64,000 bases of DNA from NCBI GenBank assembly GCA_027717595.1, contig JALLOF010000004.1, forward strand, positions 1 to 64,000, in the 5' to 3' direction. Origin of the DNA: Nitrospinae bacterium AH_259_B05_G02_I21. Lineage in GTDB: Bacteria; JADFOP01. Numbering within the stretch: the first letter of the stretch is position 1; each line of letters begins with the position of its first letter. Shown here piece by piece: positions 7,885 through 17,292 of the stretch. Both the position numbers and the translations under genes were made by a program. The notes beneath the pieces are model-generated. The model was given only the letters and a program-made list of their open reading frames with translations, had not been told where the DNA came from and made no database searches.

Positions 7885-9255
7885 CTAGCCTTTAATCAGA
7901 TTGACCAATTCCTGGACGCTTGCTTTCCCATCGCCGAAAATCATCATCGTCTTCTGGTCGTAGAAGAGCTCGTTGTCCACTCCCGAGAAGCCCGGGCTTA
8001 AGCTCCGTTTGCAGATGATGACGGTCTGCGCTTGGTCCGCATTCAGGATCGGCATCCCATAGAGCGGGCTGTCTTTTTCCGTACGGGCGGCGGGATTGAT
8101 GACGTCGTTGGCGCCAATTATCAGCGCCACGTCGGTATGTTGGAAATCATCGTTAATCTCGTCGAGGTCGAGCAGCAAATCGTAGGGCACGTTGGCCTCC
8201 GCCAGCAGGACGTTCATATGCCCCGGCATCCGACCCGCCACGGGATGGACGGCGTACCGGACGGTCGTACCCCGATCAATCAGCATCTGGGCCATCTCGT
8301 GAAGAGCAAACTGGGCCTGAGCGACGGCGAGCCCGTAGCCTGGAATAATGATCACCGACTGGGCGTCCTCCAGCATCATCGCGGCATCTTCTTCGGTGTA
8401 TTCGGTGACGTAGCGCTTCTCCCCCGTCGCGGCCGCCCCATAGCCCCCAACACCGACAGCCCCAAAGACGACGTTGGGGAGAGAGCGGTTCATGGCGACA
8501 CACATGATATGGGTCAGGATAAGCCCTGAGGCGCCCACCAGGGCCCCGCTTACGATGAGGACGACGTTTGAGAGGACGAACCCCGTCATCGCCGCGGCTA
8601 TCCCGGAGTAGGAGTTGAGGAGGCAGATCACCACGGGCATATCTGCGCTGCCGATGGGGATCACCAGCAACACACCCAGCGCCGAGGCAATGACCAAAAT
8701 GAGAAGAAGGGCCGTGACGTTGGAGAAATTCCATACAAATATACCAGCGAGCACGAGAAACACCACACCCAGGAGGGCGTTGAGCGCCTGCTGGAATTTG
8801 AACACGATGGGTGTGCCTTTCATCAGGTCTTGCAATTTGGCGAACGCAATGAAGCTGCCGGTAAGGGTGAGCGCGCCTACAAAGACGCTCAGCACTATGG
8901 TGACGACGATATCGAGCCTGGGCGTGGCCAAAAACCGGTTGTACTCGGCCAGGGCCACCAGGGCCGAGGCCCCGCCCCCGAACCCGTTGAAAATGGCGAC
9001 CATCTGCGGCATGGCCGTCATCTGGACCCTTCGGGCCGTGATCGCGCCGATCGCGCTTCCGACGATGATCCCCACGATAATGAACGTAAAATCGATAATC
9101 TGCTTATCCAGGAGGGTCACAAAGATGGCGATGGCCATACCAATCACCGCCAGCAGGTTGCCCCTGCGAGCTGTCCTGGGCGAGCTCAACCCTTTGAGGC
9201 CGAATATGAAAAATACCGCCGAGATGAGGTAGGCCAGATTGCGTGCCGCATCCAT
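7885..9255 (-). CDS. pntB: NAD(P) transhydrogenase subunit beta
   Basis: The 456-residue product makes the proton channel and NADP(H)-binding subunit of proton-translocating transhydrogenase (NADH + NADP+ driven by proton entry). About eight membrane helices occupy the first 270 residues. The C-terminal dIII domain has the NADP-binding GYGLAVAQAQ motif and the later GANDVINPAA segment. I chose the ATG at 9255 (MDAARNLAYLISAVFF); the longer frame upstream lies inside pntAB. It is the last gene of a three-gene operon, 10 bases after pntAB. Confidence 0.95.
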   Translation of the reverse strand: MDAARNLAYLISAVFFIFGLKGLSSPRTARRGNLLAVIGMAIAIFVTLLDKQIIDFTFIIVGIIVGSAIGAITARRVQMTAMPQMVAIFNGFGGGASALVALAEYNRFLATPRLDIVVTIVLSVFVGALTLTGSFIAFAKLQDLMKGTPIVFKFQQALNALLGVVFLVLAGIFVWNFSNVTALLLILVIASALGVLLVIPIGSADMPVVICLLNSYSGIAAAMTGFVLSNVVLIVSGALVGASGLILTHIMCVAMNRSLPNVVFGAVGVGGYGAAATGEKRYVTEYTEEDAAMMLEDAQSVIIIPGYGLAVAQAQFALHEMAQMLIDRGTTVRYAVHPVAGRMPGHMNVLLAEANVPYDLLLDLDEINDDFQHTDVALIIGANDVINPAARTEKDSPLYGMPILNADQAQTVIICKRSLSPGFSGVDNELFYDQKTMMIFGDGKASVQELVNLIKG

Positions 9256-9265
9256 CGTCGTCCCC

Positions 9266-9559
9266 CTAGTCTTTCTTGGGCTCCCGCTTGAACCGCGCCA
9301 GCATCCGATCCGTGACCATGAACCCGCCGACGACGTTGATCGTGGCAAAGATGACGGCCACCAACCCGAGGACTTTGCTTATGCCCGCGTGCCCGGTGCC
9401 GGCGCTGATAAGGGAGCCGACCAGGGTGATGCCCGAGATCCCGTTGGAGCCGGACATGAGGGGCGTGTGAAGCAAGGGAGGAACCTTGGTGATCATTTCA
9501 AATCCTACAAAGGTTGCAAGAACAAAGACGTAGAACGAGACTAAGAGCGCGCCTTCCAT
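9266..9559 (-). CDS. pntAB: NAD(P) transhydrogenase subunit alpha, part 2
   Basis: The 97-residue membrane protein has three to four helices and the SGSNGISGITLVG and VIFATINVVGGFMVTDRML segments typical of the separate PntA2/PntAB chain. In E. coli this segment is fused to the alpha subunit. Here it is its own gene, as in many alphaproteobacteria and other lineages with a three-subunit enzyme. It sits 4 bases after pntAA and 10 bases before pntB, so the three are almost certainly co-transcribed. Confidence 0.93.
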   Translation of the reverse strand: MEGALLVSFYVFVLATFVGFEMITKVPPLLHTPLMSGSNGISGITLVGSLISAGTGHAGISKVLGLVAVIFATINVVGGFMVTDRMLARFKREPKKD

Positions 9560-9563
9560 AGAG

Positions 9564-10724
9564 TCATCCCTTCTGAAACGCTTCTTTCACCATCGCGTTG
9601 ACGATCTCACCGTTGTGGGTGATGCAGGCACTCTGGGTGATTTCGTCTTCGAAGTCGAGGGAGCCATCGTCCTCTGCGTACAAGCTCCTGACCAAGGTGG
9701 TAACGTTTTTCGAGTACATCTGGCTTGCGTCGATGGGGAGGGCCGCCGGCAGGTTCAAGGGTCCACAGATGGTGACGCCGTCGCGGACAACGTCCTTCCC
9801 CGCCTCGGTCAGCTCGCAGTTGCCACCCTGTTCGGCAGCGAGGTCGACGATGACGGAGCCCTCGCTCATCTGCTTGACCATCTCCTCGGTAATTAGCACA
9901 GGCGCTTGTTTACCGAAGACCTGAGCCGTCGAGATCACAGCATCGATCCTGGCCAGCCTGCCACCGATGATCTCCCGCTCTTTCAGCAGGAACTCTTCGG
10001 ACATCTCCTTGGCGTATCCACCGGCGGCCTCGGCATCTTCTTCAAACTCCATCTCGACGAACTGAGCCCCCAGGCTTTCGACCTGCTCTCGCACCGCAGG
10101 CCGCACGTCAAAGGCCTCAACCCTTGCGCCTAGCCGCTTCGCCGTAGCAATGGCCTGCAGGCCAGCGACCCCCGCCCCAAGGATTAGAACCCTAGCCGGG
10201 GGGATCGTCCCGGCGGCAGTCATCATCAGAGGAAAGAACTTGCCTAGATGCTGAGCGGCAAGGATCACGGCCTGGTAGCCCGCTATGCTGGCCATGGAGC
10301 TTAGGGCGTCCATGCTCTGGGCGCGGGCGATACGGGGGACAAACTCCATCGAAAAGCTGGTAATCTTCTTCTCGACCATCTGGTTGACTACGTCTTGGTT
10401 GGAAACCGGTGCCAAGAACCCGATGAAGGTGGAGCCCGGCTTCATCATCTCGACTTCGTGCTTCCCAACGTCCTCGTTCATCCCGGGGGGCTGAACCTTC
10501 AGAACGATATCGGCCTCGGCGTAAAGGCTCGGCGCATCGCCGACAATGGTCGCCCCCGCCTCTTCGTACTCCGCATCCGAATATGAAGCCGCCTGCCCGG
10601 CACCGCTTTGGACGAGCACGTCCCCTCCGCCCTTCTTCAGCTGGGCTACCATTTTGGGGACCACCGCCACACGCGTCTCACCGCCTGCAATCTCTTTCGG
10701 AATGCCAAATTTCATGACGGCCAT
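9564..10724 (-). CDS. pntAA: NAD(P) transhydrogenase subunit alpha, part 1
   Basis: This is the 386-residue soluble NAD(H)-binding dI domain. It starts MAVMKFGIPKEIAGGETRVA, as in the alanine dehydrogenase/PNT N-terminal family, and has the Rossmann motif ILGAGVAGLQAIATAKRLGA at about residues 181-200. The ATG at 10,724 has a GAGGGAAG site upstream; a second ATG three codons later is possible. It is the first gene of the pntAA-pntAB-pntB operon, which supplies NADPH at the expense of the proton gradient. Confidence 0.95.
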   Translation of the reverse strand: MAVMKFGIPKEIAGGETRVAVVPKMVAQLKKGGGDVLVQSGAGQAASYSDAEYEEAGATIVGDAPSLYAEADIVLKVQPPGMNEDVGKHEVEMMKPGSTFIGFLAPVSNQDVVNQMVEKKITSFSMEFVPRIARAQSMDALSSMASIAGYQAVILAAQHLGKFFPLMMTAAGTIPPARVLILGAGVAGLQAIATAKRLGARVEAFDVRPAVREQVESLGAQFVEMEFEEDAEAAGGYAKEMSEEFLLKEREIIGGRLARIDAVISTAQVFGKQAPVLITEEMVKQMSEGSVIVDLAAEQGGNCELTEAGKDVVRDGVTICGPLNLPAALPIDASQMYSKNVTTLVRSLYAEDDGSLDFEDEITQSACITHNGEIVNAMVKEAFQKG

Positions 10725-11207
10725 CTTCCCTCTTTTAGTTCACCGTTGGTGGATTGGAGCACACCATAGGTCGAGGAGGCCCTTCGCGCAAACCGTAGCT
10801 TACACAATATCTGGCCGTATTGGCAAGCCTCTCTGCGTGTATAAATGAGAAAAGCCGAGCATCGGCCCTTCGATGGGTCACATGGTCCAGCACGGCCTGA
10901 ACGGTCGCTCCCCCCTCCCACCTAATACCCGCCCGAGCAAGGTGATCCTGCGGCGGCTCTGTGAACGTACACCACCCTATTTTAAGTGCTCCGACGGGCT
11001 GGAGCCTTGACATAAGTCAAGCGAAGGAGAACATTTTATAACTTCCTCCCTGACGCGGACCCTGAGAAGGTTAATCCCTTTGCATTTAAGCATATAGCCG
11101 GTTTGATTTTTGCTCTTCTTTTGCTCAAAAAGCGTTCTCTTCCCCTTGACATTCACGCATAATGACCGATATTCCCAACAGGTTGGATTTGCGAAGGAAT
11201 CGAGCCC
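10725..11207. other. Intergenic region between divergent operons
   Basis: This 483-base region separates pntAA (leftward) from the cysteine desulfurase gene (rightward). Short frames within it lack ribosome sites and coding character. Apart from a likely promoter at 11,146-11,173 I see no other definable element. Confidence 0.45.
11146..11173 (+). promoter_or_regulatory. Sigma70-type promoter for cysteine desulfurase
   Basis: A perfect TTGACA at 11,146-11,151 is followed after 16 bases by GATATT. The coding start lies 35 bases further on, with a GAAGGA ribosome site in between. Confidence 0.45.
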
Positions 11208-12410
11208 ATGCAGGTCCCCATCTACATGGATTACAACGCCACGACCCCGGTCGACCCCCGGGTCTTGGAGTCGATGCTGCCCTACTTCTGCGAGGAATTC
11301 GGCAACCCCGCCAGCCGCACCTACGCCTTCGGCTGGCGCGCCGAGGAGGCCGTCGAGCGGGCCCGCAAACAGATCGCCCAGCTCATCAACGCCGGCCCGA
11401 AGGACATCGTCTTCACCAGCGGGGCCACCGAGAGCAACAACCTCGCTTTGAAGGGCGTGGCCGAGATGTACCGGGACCAGGGGACCCACATCATCACCCA
11501 GGTCACCGAGCACAAAGCGGTGCTCGACGTCGTCAAGTGGCTTGAGCGGCACGGCTTTGAGGTCACCTACCTGCCGGTTGACAGCGACGGCCTAGTTGAT
11601 CCCGACGACGTGCGCCAGGCGCTCCGGGAAACCACCATTCTCATCTCCATCATGGCCGCCAACAACGAGATCGGGACGCTCCAGCCGATCGAAGAGATCG
11701 GCCGTATCGCCAAGGAGCAGGGGGTCTTCTTCCACTGCGACGCCGCCCAGGCGCTGGGCAAGGTGCCCGTAGACGTTGAGGCCTGGGGCGCTGATCTGGT
11801 GAGCCTGAGCGCCCACAAGATATATGGCCCCAAGGGCGTCGGGGCGCTTTACCTTAGGTTGCCCGACTCTCGGGTCGCCCTAGATCCTCTCATCCACGGC
11901 GGCGGCCACGAGTTCGGTCTCCGCAGCGGGACGCTCAACGTCCCGGGCATCGTGGGGTTCGGGAAGGCCTGCGAGGTGGCGGCCTCGGAGATGGCCGAGG
12001 AGGCCGAGCGGCTTCGGGCCCTTCGGGATCGGCTCGAGGGGGGGATTTGCTCGCACATCGAGGAGGTCACCCGCAACGGCCACCCCGAGCGGCGCCTGCC
12101 GGGCACGAGCAACCTCTCGTTCGCCTACGTGGAGGGCGAGAGCCTGATGATGGGCCTCAGCGGGATTGCGCTCTCAAGCGGCAGCGCCTGCACCTCGGCC
12201 GGCCACGAGACCTCCCACGTGCTGACGGCCCTTGGGCTGAGCGACGAGCTGATTAAGGCGTCGTTACGCTTCGGCATCGGCCGGTTCAACACCGAACAGG
12301 AGGTAGACTACGTCATAGAGCGGGTTCGCGAGACGGTGGAGCGGCTCCGGGCGCTCTCCCCCATATTCGATGGGTCCAGAGCGCTGAGCAACGTCCCCTC
12401 CACACAATGA
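11208..12410 (+). CDS. Cysteine desulfurase, IscS/NifS type
   Basis: This PLP enzyme takes sulfur from cysteine to supply Fe-S cluster and thio-cofactor synthesis. The 400-residue length and sequence fit the IscS/NifS group: substrate-binding TEHKA (His102), PLP lysine in [10 protein letters not shown] (Lys204), and the sulfur-carrying cysteine in SSGSACTS (Cys328) on the long flexible loop of group I enzymes. GAAGGA lies eight bases before the ATG. An A-type carrier gene follows on the same strand, so the pair likely works in cluster assembly. No iscR or iscU is visible. Confidence 0.93.
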   Translation: MQVPIYMDYNATTPVDPRVLESMLPYFCEEFGNPASRTYAFGWRAEEAVERARKQIAQLINAGPKDIVFTSGATESNNLALKGVAEMYRDQGTHIITQVTEHKAVLDVVKWLERHGFEVTYLPVDSDGLVDPDDVRQALRETTILISIMAANNEIGTLQPIEEIGRIAKEQGVFFHCDAAQALGKVPVDVEAWGADLVSLSAHKIYGPKGVGALYLRLPDSRVALDPLIHGGGHEFGLRSGTLNVPGIVGFGKACEVAASEMAEEAERLRALRDRLEGGICSHIEEVTRNGHPERRLPGTSNLSFAYVEGESLMMGLSGIALSSGSACTSAGHETSHVLTALGLSDELIKASLRFGIGRFNTEQEVDYVIERVRETVERLRALSPIFDGSRALSNVPSTQ

Positions 12411-12508
12411 GGGGTGGACACCGAAGGCCAAATATGGTATATTTATAGGGGCAGAAAGTGAATCGGCCCATTTATCCCGTAGGGAATGGAGATTAGAGGA
12501 GAACCAAA

Positions 12509-12832
12509 ATGGGACTTCAACTGACTGAGACTGCCGTACTTCAGGTGAAGCGGCTCATCGAAGGGCAAGGCAACCCCGAGTTGAAGCTCCGCGTGGGGGT
12601 GAAGGGCGGAGGCTGCTCGGGCATGAGCTACACCCTCGCGCTCGATACCCAACAGAGAGAGGGTGACGAGGCCTTCTCCTTCGACGATGTGACCGTCCTG
12701 GTGGACATGAAGAGCTACCTCTTCTTGAACGGCACCACCCTAAATTACGTCGAAGACGTCATGGGCGGGGGTTTCAAATTCGAAAATCCGAACGCCGAGC
12801 GAAGTTGCGGTTGCGGGAGCTCTTTTTCCTAA
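12509..12832 (+). CDS. A-type Fe-S carrier (IscA/ErpA/HesB family)
   Basis: The 107-residue protein has the three conserved cysteines of the family: Cys36 in GGGCSGMSY and Cys100/Cys102 in the C-terminal CGCG. Such proteins accept and deliver Fe-S clusters to target enzymes. AGAGGAGAA lies just upstream of the ATG. It sits 98 bases after the cysteine desulfurase gene; the gap holds an AT-rich segment (tatggtatatttatagg) that could be a -10 region, so it may also have its own promoter. Confidence 0.92.
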   Translation: MGLQLTETAVLQVKRLIEGQGNPELKLRVGVKGGGCSGMSYTLALDTQQREGDEAFSFDDVTVLVDMKSYLFLNGTTLNYVEDVMGGGFKFENPNAERSCGCGSSFS

Positions 12833-12982
12833 GAAGCGGGCGGCTATCGAGGCTCCCGGTCCACTACTACGACCACCCCTACCCGATAGCGCGAGACTTA
12901 CTCAACGTGGAGAACCCCTCCGCGCGCCGAGCAACGATGAGAGGCAGCGGCCTGGCGGCCCTGCCTCTTATTAATTGAGACC

Positions 12983-14110
12983 ATGACCCAGCAGATGATG
13001 GATACGGACACCCATCGCGAGCTCACCTTGCACGCGCTCCACGAGGCCCTGGGGGTCGTCTGGCGCCAGCAGGAAGGCTGGCTGCTGCCCGCCCACTACG
13101 GCGACCCCGTGGCCGAGCACCGGGCCGTCCGAGCCTCGGCCGGCCTGGTGGACGCCTCGGCCCGCCTCGTGCTCCGAGCGACCGGCAGCGACCGGGGGGA
13201 GTTCCTCCAGGGGATGACCACCAACCACATCAAAGCGATGAAGCCGGGCGAGGGCACCTACAACGTCATCCTCACCTCGAAGGGGAGGATAGTCGGCGAA
13301 CTCATCGTCTACGCCCTGGCCGACCACCTCCTGCTCGACATCCCCACGGTGTGCGCAAAGGCCGTCCAGGATTACCTGGACCATTATCACTTCTCCGAAG
13401 AGGTGGAGTTCACCGACGTGTCGGCCCGGCGGCTCGTCCTGGGTCTTCACGGGCCCAAGGCGGCTGCTCTAATTGAGAAGGTCTCCACCGTGGCCGTCAC
13501 CGACCTGCCCGACTACCACCTGCGGCGGGGGAACCTAGGGGGCGTCGACGTCATGGTTGCCCGGGTCAACCGGGCGGGCGAGGACGGCTTCGAAGTCCAC
13601 GCGCCCGCCGAGTCGGCCGAGGCCGTCTGGGGCGCCCTCGCCGAAGCGGGAGCGGCCCCCGTGGGCCAGGAGGCCGCCGAGACCTTGCGCATCGAAGCGG
13701 GCATTCCGCGCTTCGGAGCCGACCTCGACGAAAGGGTGATTCCCTGGGAGGCGGGCATCGGCCACGCCATCCACCTCGACAAGGGGTGCTATGTCGGCCA
13801 GGAGGTCGTCGCCCGGATGGAGTACCTCGGCAAGGTCTTCAGACGGCTGGTGGCACTTCGGCTCGAGGGCACGGCCGTTCCCTCCGAGGAGGCCGCCGTC
13901 CGCGACGGAGAAGATGACGTGGGCCGGGTCACCAGCGCGTGCGTCGGACCCACGGTGGGCCAGCCCGTGGCCCTGGCCTACGTGAAGCACGATCGGGCAG
14001 CCGAGGGCACGGTCCTCGACGTGGAGGCCGACGGAGGCACCGTGCCGGCCACCGTGGCCGCCCGGCCCCTGGCGGGCAGCGTCCCCCCGCCTCACGAGGC
14101 CCGGGGCTAA
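12983..14110 (+). CDS. ygfZ: Folate-binding YgfZ/GcvT-like protein
   Basis: The 375-residue protein has the GcvT aminomethyltransferase fold with the YgfZ signature KGCYVGQE at residues 267-274, whose cysteine is essential in the E. coli protein. YgfZ/IBA57 proteins use tetrahydrofolate to support repair or assembly of certain Fe-S enzymes. Its position after the desulfurase and A-type carrier genes supports that role over glycine cleavage, and no other gcv gene is present. The start at 12,983 is the first ATG, and its ribosome site is weak. Confidence 0.85.
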   Translation: MTQQMMDTDTHRELTLHALHEALGVVWRQQEGWLLPAHYGDPVAEHRAVRASAGLVDASARLVLRATGSDRGEFLQGMTTNHIKAMKPGEGTYNVILTSKGRIVGELIVYALADHLLLDIPTVCAKAVQDYLDHYHFSEEVEFTDVSARRLVLGLHGPKAAALIEKVSTVAVTDLPDYHLRRGNLGGVDVMVARVNRAGEDGFEVHAPAESAEAVWGALAEAGAAPVGQEAAETLRIEAGIPRFGADLDERVIPWEAGIGHAIHLDKGCYVGQEVVARMEYLGKVFRRLVALRLEGTAVPSEEAAVRDGEDDVGRVTSACVGPTVGQPVALAYVKHDRAAEGTVLDVEADGGTVPATVAARPLAGSVPPPHEARG

Positions 14111-14171
14111 GCCCCCGACTTTACCGATCCCCGATCCTCCCTGGATGTAATCAACCCCGGCGAGACCTGCG

Positions 14172-15293
14172 ATGGCTGAGACGGCCGATATCTGCATCGT
14201 CGGAGGCGGCATCATAGGCTGCAGCCTGGCCTTCGAGCTGGCCCGAGCCGGACGGCGGGTGGTCGTAGTGGAGAGCGACCAGGTCGGGGGCAAGGCCAGC
14301 GGCGAGGCAGCCGGGATGCTCACCCCCCTGGCCGAGGCCGACGGCCCCGGGGCATTCCTCGATCTTGGGCTCGCAAGCCTGGCCATGTTCCCCGAGGCGG
14401 AAGCGGAGCTGAAGGACCGCACGAGCATCGATATCGAGCTTCTCCGCTGGGGCATCCTCTACCTGGCGTGCGAGGAGCACGAGGCGGCCACCCTCGCAGA
14501 GCGGCTGGCCTGGCTTTCCGAGGCGGGTCTCCCGGCCGAACACGTCTCGGCCGACGAGCTCCGATCACTTGAGCCGGCCCTGGCCGACGACCTCCTGGGC
14601 GCCACGCTCCTGCCCCAGGACTGGCACGTCAATACCTGGAACATGACCCAGGCCTACGCCCTTGCGGCCCAGCAGTGCGGCGCAGCCATTTACCCCGAGC
14701 GGCCAGCCGGCGCGCTGCTGGTCGAGGGCGGGCGGGTCAGAGGGGTCTCCACGCCCGCGGGGCCGGTCCACGCCCATGTGACGGTCAACTGCGCGGGCCC
14801 GTGGGCCGGCGGGCTTGCGGCCACGGCGGGCCTCTCCCTCCCGATGGAGCCTGTCAAGGGCCAGCTCCTGAGCGTCGAGGCCCGGCCCCACCCCGTCCGG
14901 CACGTCATCTACTCGAGCCGGGCCTACGTGGTGCCCCGCATGGGGGGCGAAGTGGTGCTCGGGACCACCGAAGAGCGGGTGGGCTTCAACACCCGGCCCA
15001 CCCCTGCAGGCGTGGCCGCCATCATGACCGGCGCCATGGAGGTCTGTCCGGCCCTGGCCGAGGCACCCTTCCTCAGGGCCTGGGCGGGGCTTCGTCCCAC
15101 TCCGCCCGACCTGCTGCCCTATCTAGGATGGGACGAGCGCCTCGAAGGCCTCGCCGTCGCCACGGGCCACCACCGAAACGGCATCCTGCTGGCCCCGATC
15201 ACCGCACGGGTGATGAAGGAGCTGCTGAGCGACGAGGCCACGTCGGTCGACCTGGCGCCGTTTGGCATCGACCGGCCGCCGCCGACCGGCTGA
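14172..15293 (+). CDS. FAD-dependent amino acid oxidase, ThiO-like
   Basis: The 373-residue DAO-family flavoprotein begins with the dinucleotide-binding motif ICIVGGGIIGCSLAFELA (residues 8-25). Its substrate domain and ending (LAVATGHHRNGILLAPITA) are typical of glycine oxidase ThiO. ThiO converts glycine to the imine used for the thiamine thiazole ring, but the same fold covers sarcosine and D-amino acid oxidases, so the substrate is inferred. No other thi gene is nearby. The gene ends eight bases from the convergent CgeB-like gene. Confidence 0.8.
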   Translation: MAETADICIVGGGIIGCSLAFELARAGRRVVVVESDQVGGKASGEAAGMLTPLAEADGPGAFLDLGLASLAMFPEAEAELKDRTSIDIELLRWGILYLACEEHEAATLAERLAWLSEAGLPAEHVSADELRSLEPALADDLLGATLLPQDWHVNTWNMTQAYALAAQQCGAAIYPERPAGALLVEGGRVRGVSTPAGPVHAHVTVNCAGPWAGGLAATAGLSLPMEPVKGQLLSVEARPHPVRHVIYSSRAYVVPRMGGEVVLGTTEERVGFNTRPTPAGVAAIMTGAMEVCPALAEAPFLRAWAGLRPTPPDLLPYLGWDERLEGLAVATGHHRNGILLAPITARVMKELLSDEATSVDLAPFGIDRPPPTG

Positions 15294-15301
15294 CCTTCAC
15301 C

Positions 15302-16360
15302 TTAGAGCCCCTTTACCGCCTCAAGCAACTCGGCCATGCGGTGTCGGTAGGTGTGCCCGGCGGTGACGACCTCCCGGCCTCGGGAGGCGATGGCCCGCCG
15401 CTCGTCCTCGTGGGCGAGGTAATAGCGGACCTTGTCGGCCAGCTCCTCGGCGTCGGCGAAGACCTCCACCTCGCGGCCCGGCGTGAAGACCTCTCCCAAC
15501 TCCTCGACAGCGTCCGTAAGCAGGAAGCCCCCGCAGGCCGGCACGTCGAAGCACCGCATGTTCATCCCCGATGGGGCGACCCCGTGCCAGGCGTGGACGT
15601 TCACGTTGACGGCCGCGGCCTGGTAGAAGGCGACCACGTCGCCGCCGTAGAGCCCCTCTCCCCTAACGTGCGCCAGCAGCCGCCTCGAGGGGATGCGCTT
15701 GTGCCCCCAGCGTGGCCCGTAGATGGCGAGGTCGAACCCGGTTAGCGCCTCGAAGAGCCGCTGGCGCTCGGCGTACCAGATGCCGACGAAGCCGACCTCG
15801 CAGCCGAAGCGGGCCCTCTCGGCCGCGCTCAGGGTCCTGGGCTTATAGCTTTCCGCCTCAGCCGCGAATGGCAGGTAGATGGACGGCTCGACGCCGAGCC
15901 TGCGGTGCTCGGCGAGCGCGACCCGCGAGGTCGTGCAGAAGAGGTCGTAGTGGCGCGCCCGCTCGGCGCTCTCGGCAATCCCGGTCGGCCCGAAGAGGCC
16001 CCAGTTGACGAGCCGCGCCCCGGACGTGCGCCTGGCCTCGCTCAGCGTCTCGGGCTCGAACCCCTTGCCCTCCAAGACCAGGATGAGGTCTGGCCTGAGC
16101 TCGCGCACCGCTTCGAGAAACCTTCGGTTCATCCTCGGATAGAAAGATAGCGACGAGCCGCGCCCGACCGGCTCGCTTCGGCTGACGCGCAGGTTGCTGA
16201 GCAGCTTGTTCAGCGGCTTGAAGACGTACCGCTCCGTCGGGCCGACGTCGTAGGAGTCGAACGGGTGCGCCTCGACCCCGAGTGAGCGCAGCGCACGCAG
16301 ACAGTAGTGGCCGAGCGGGATGAAGGTGGGCGAGAAACCGTAACAGACGAGCGCGCGCAT
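15302..16360 (-). CDS. CgeB-like glycosyltransferase
   Basis: The 352-residue soluble protein resembles the CgeB/DUF3880 plus glycosyl transferase group 1 arrangement. Its N-terminal half has LVCYGFSPTFIPLGHYCLRAL and RPDLILVLEGKGFEPE. The C-terminal half has VGFVGIWYAERQRLFEAL, MNMRCFDVPACGGFLLTD and the acidic DAEELADKVRYYL helix, which is where GT4-type enzymes bind the nucleotide sugar. The ATG at 16,360 follows GGAGG at six bases. CgeB-type enzymes decorate surface or spore glycans; the acceptor here is unknown. Confidence 0.8.
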   Translation of the reverse strand: MRALVCYGFSPTFIPLGHYCLRALRSLGVEAHPFDSYDVGPTERYVFKPLNKLLSNLRVSRSEPVGRGSSLSFYPRMNRRFLEAVRELRPDLILVLEGKGFEPETLSEARRTSGARLVNWGLFGPTGIAESAERARHYDLFCTTSRVALAEHRRLGVEPSIYLPFAAEAESYKPRTLSAAERARFGCEVGFVGIWYAERQRLFEALTGFDLAIYGPRWGHKRIPSRRLLAHVRGEGLYGGDVVAFYQAAAVNVNVHAWHGVAPSGMNMRCFDVPACGGFLLTDAVEELGEVFTPGREVEVFADAEELADKVRYYLAHEDERRAIASRGREVVTAGHTYRHRMAELLEAVKGL

Positions 16361-16440
16361 GGGCCGCCTCCAGGCTTACCGGCGCCCATCGTGCCATGCT
16401 CTCCGGCGAAAGACAACACCAGCATTCCCGCTCCCAGCCT

Positions 16441-16775
16441 TCCTTGACACATTAGACACTTTTAGACACTTTTGGACACTTTTCAAAAGTGTCTAATTGG
16501 GGATTACATATTGATTCTATTGGGATTATATGAAGGCAGTGCTGTTGAGCAATGTGTCAAGTGTCCAACAGTGTCAAGAAGCCTCGACTTCCACTAAGCT
16601 ATTGATAACATTGTGTTTATTGAATTCCATGGTTTCCCGGAAAATGGCCAGGTGTCAAGGAAGTGTCTAATTCTTGTAAGGGGTTGATATTTAAGGGGTT
16701 GTGGGATGCAGGATAGGGCTTGCCCCTGTCCGCAAAGACCAAAGGCCGGACCCGCCTCAGGCGGGTCCCTACACG
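16441..16775. repeat. Long TGTCTAA-rich dispersed repeat, copy 1
   Basis: A block of about 330 bases shares many segments, in the same order, with the reverse complement of 60,590-60,920. It starts with tandem tagacactttt units and ends with the shared TGTCTAATTCTTGTAAG, a TTGATAT segment, a GGGCTTGCCCCTGTCCGC hairpin and a perfect nine-base hairpin GGACCCGCC-TCA-GGCGGGTCC at 16,748-16,768. It has no open frame. The 16,361-16,865 interval contains no gene. Confidence 0.65.
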
Positions 16776-16865
16776 GGCAGGGGCGGGGCTGGAGAAGTGG
16801 TCACGTCGTTAGAGCAGACCGCCGCCGCTCGAGGGCGGCTTTGCACTCGGCACCCTTCCCCATCG

Positions 16866-17063
16866 CTAGGTGTAGCCTTTTTCCTTCTCCCACTCTTTCG
16901 CAGCATCTTCCGTCGTCCGGCGGCCAACCTGCTTGATATGGCCTTTAGGCCATTGATTCTGGTGCTCGACCTCGCGCCGCTCCAGATCATCGGTGATGCC
17001 TCCGTGAACGATCTTGTTTCCTACCTTGAAATGATACTTGTACGTATTACGAGGTTTAGCCAT
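16866..17063 (-). CDS. Mini GIY-YIG-like protein
   Basis: The 65-residue protein starts MAKPRNTYKYHFKVG. Its middle, GGITDDLERREVEH, matches the second strand and first helix of GIY-YIG nuclease domains (GxTxxLxxRxxEH), including the catalytic arginine position. The usual GIY and YIG tripeptides are replaced by KYHF and HGG and the domain is short, so nuclease activity is doubtful. I chose the ATG at 17,063 because GGAGGA sits eight bases upstream; a GTG six bases earlier is too close to that site. It is first in a leftward set of small genes. Confidence 0.7.
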   Translation of the reverse strand: MAKPRNTYKYHFKVGNKIVHGGITDDLERREVEHQNQWPKGHIKQVGRRTTEDAAKEWEKEKGYT

Positions 17064-17107
17064 TAACACAATCCTCCTTCCTCTCTCAGATGAGGTCGGT
17101 GACCTAG

Positions 17108-17281
17108 CTAGGTGCTCTCCTTGCTGGCGATTGCCATTAACCCATCAACAAGCCATCTAATTTGTTCGGAACTCGGCATACTGTTACTGAGCTTGTTGAC
17201 CGCGTTCATTAGGACCGAGACCTCTTCTTGGAGCTTCGTTACTGCCTTTGTGAGTTCTTTAATTGCCTCTTCGCTTCCCAT
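17108..17281 (-). CDS. 57-residue coiled-coil protein, unknown
   Basis: The product, starting MGSEEAIKELTKAVTKLQEE, is almost wholly helical with a heptad pattern (LTKAV, LQEEVSVL, LMNAVNKL). The ATG at 17,281 has AAAGGAGAAAAG just upstream, and the gene lies 11 bases after the XRE antitoxin gene on the same strand, so it is probably part of that operon. It resembles in size and style the small coiled-coil genes at 1,094-1,568. Function is unknown; an accessory subunit of the toxin-antitoxin locus is one option. Confidence 0.6.
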   Translation of the reverse strand: MGSEEAIKELTKAVTKLQEEVSVLMNAVNKLSNSMPSSEQIRWLVDGLMAIASKEST

Positions 17282-17292
17282 TCTTTTCTCCT

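Noticed and set aside
10735-11013. 92-codon leftward frame upstream of pntAA
   Set aside because: No ribosome site and no recognisable features; several overlapping frames of similar quality exist in the same interval.
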